The notes under the pieces: model-generated | The model's database searches: none | Seen by the model: only the letters and a program-made list of their open reading frames with translations | What the model was told of the DNA's origin: nothing | Made by a program: the position numbers and the translations under genes | Part shown: piece after piece, positions 6,218-6,738 of the stretch | Position numbering within the stretch: position 1 is the stretch's first letter | Layout of the letters: each line of letters opens with the position of its first letter | Source of the DNA: Schlesneria sp. | GTDB taxonomy: Bacteria > Planctomycetota > Planctomycetia > Planctomycetales > Planctomycetaceae | DNA: 6,738 bases | Direction of reading: 5' to 3' | Assembly (NCBI GenBank): GCA_025353525.1 | Contig: JANXOO010000675.1 | Coordinates: forward strand, 1 to 6,738

Positions 6218-6545
6218 GTCTTCCCCGCACGGTCTGGATTGAAGTCATTGAAAAACCCGGCGACGAGTGGATATTGCCGCTCTGACGATGGTTCCGCTCC
6301 GAACATCGCCGCAGAATCAGGCAGGATGATACACAATTGGCCCAAGCCACGACGCGCTGGAGTTTACGGTATCGGTGTTGTTCCCAATTTGCAATTGAAA
6401 GATCTGTGGCATCATGACGCGTGTGGCATCGTGATCGCTCGTCTTTGTCCTGGAATGACTACATTGATTAGTCCGTTGCATCGCCGTCGATTTACTGGCA
6501 GCATGGCGAGATCATTTTGACAGAAGTGTAAGAGGACCTGGCTGC
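6218..6545. other. Divergent intergenic region between the kinase cassette and the GH92-like gene
   Basis: These 328 bases separate oppositely oriented genes, so promoters for both should lie here. I see no gene; the short frames on both strands match nothing I recognise. A tandem 13-mer repeat sits at 6405-6434. No convincing consensus promoter pair was found. A minus-strand TTGCAA/TACCGT pair 17 bases apart, near 6368-6396, is a weak candidate for the kinase cassette. AGAGGA at 6531-6536 is the ribosome binding site of the rightward gene. Confidence 0.6.
6405..6434. promoter_or_regulatory. Tandem direct repeat, possible regulator binding site
   Basis: TGTGGCATCATGA (6405-6417) is repeated as TGTGGCATCGTGA (6422-6434), with 12 of 13 bases identical and a 17-base step. 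It lies between divergent genes, about 110-140 bases upstream of the GH92-like start and about 190-215 bases upstream of the kinase start. The position suits a shared operator, but the step is not a whole number of helical turns and no known regulator site is recognised. Confidence 0.35.
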
Positions 6546-6738
6546 ATGATGGATACTCGAAAACGTCGTTGTCGCTGGTTGCGAATTCTTTCGCTCGTCG
6601 TCGTGGGAATGTTCGCTCAACGAGTCATCTACGCTGATCCGCCGAACCCCGCTGTCCCACCGGGGGATTTGGGTCGCGACGTGAACCCCTTCATTGGAAC
6701 GGGTGGTATTTCCTATCTCTGTGGCAATAACTTCCCTG
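6546..6738 (+). CDS. Putative secreted GH92 family glycosidase (alpha-mannosidase-like), N-terminus only
   Basis: The frame opens at ATG 6546 (a second ATG follows directly) with AGAGGA nine bases upstream, and runs 64 codons to the window edge. Residues 1-30 form a signal peptide: an Arg-rich start (RKRRCRWLR), a hydrophobic core (ILSLVVVGMFA), and a likely cleavage after VIYA. The mature start contains DVNPFIGTGG and then NNFP, which match the N-terminal signature of GH92 enzymes (NPxIGTGG followed some residues later by FPGA). GH92 members are calcium-dependent exo-acting alpha-mannosidases that remove mannose from N-glycans and mannans, usually outside the cytoplasm. Only the first tenth or less of the protein is visible, so the family rests on one motif and the substrate is unknown. 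It is transcribed away from the kinase cassette. Confidence 0.75.
   Translation, partial: MMDTRKRRCRWLRILSLVVVGMFAQRVIYADPPNPAVPPGDLGRDVNPFIGTGGISYLCGNNFP

Noticed and set aside
6088..6350. Short minus-strand frames starting upstream of the kinase ATG
   Set aside because: They are out of frame with the kinase and overlap its N-terminus; the kinase start with its own GGGGAAG site explains the region better.
6517..6522. TTGACA, an exact -35 consensus upstream of the GH92-like gene
   Set aside because: It is only 23 bases before the start codon, so a -10 box would fall on the start codon, and no TATAAT-like sequence follows at the right distance.

Overview
The window looks like a chromosomal segment of a planctomycete. 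The basis is the gene repertoire: a Hanks-type Ser/Thr kinase with a 'GGMG' loop, one membrane span and a beta-helix ectodomain, a secreted glucose/sorbosone dehydrogenase-like protein, a GH92-like start, and an intergenic GGGACATTCTA palindrome of the kind that accompanies RAYT/IS200-like transposases. This is inference from gene style; there is no rRNA or other marker, and base composition looks only moderately GC-rich by eye.

Layout. (1) 1-1195, minus: a secreted PQQ-type sugar dehydrogenase-like protein (GSDH family) that runs off the left edge, so its C-terminus is missing. (2) 1196-1545: a gene-free spacer with three inverted repeats, including a long, nearly perfect palindrome whose ends suit a terminator. 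(3) 1546-6217, minus: a tight three-gene cassette transcribed right to left. It encodes a transmembrane Ser/Thr kinase with a C-terminal right-handed beta-helix domain, then a GT4-type glycosyltransferase with an unusual tyrosine-repeat N-terminus, then a second, CgeB/exostosin-like glycosyltransferase. Each junction is a 4-base stop/start overlap (TTGA, GTGA), so the three are probably co-translated and work together. (4) 6218-6545: a divergent intergenic region carrying a tandem 13-mer repeat. (5) 6546-6738, plus: the start of a secreted protein with the N-terminal GH92 (alpha-mannosidase family) signature, cut by the right edge.

How the parts may work together (inference). The kinase has a cytoplasmic catalytic domain and a predicted external beta-helix, a fold common in polysaccharide-binding and polysaccharide-cleaving proteins. 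Two glycosyltransferases are translationally coupled to it, and a glycan-degrading enzyme is transcribed divergently. This suggests a locus that senses, builds or remodels a surface or extracellular glycan, with glycosyl transfer under phosphorylation control. The most unusual item is in the first glycosyltransferase: a YYEF motif repeated three times with an exact 20-residue period in an N-terminal extension ahead of the GT-B fold. It does not belong to the catalytic domain and could be a docking, modification or autoglycosylation segment.
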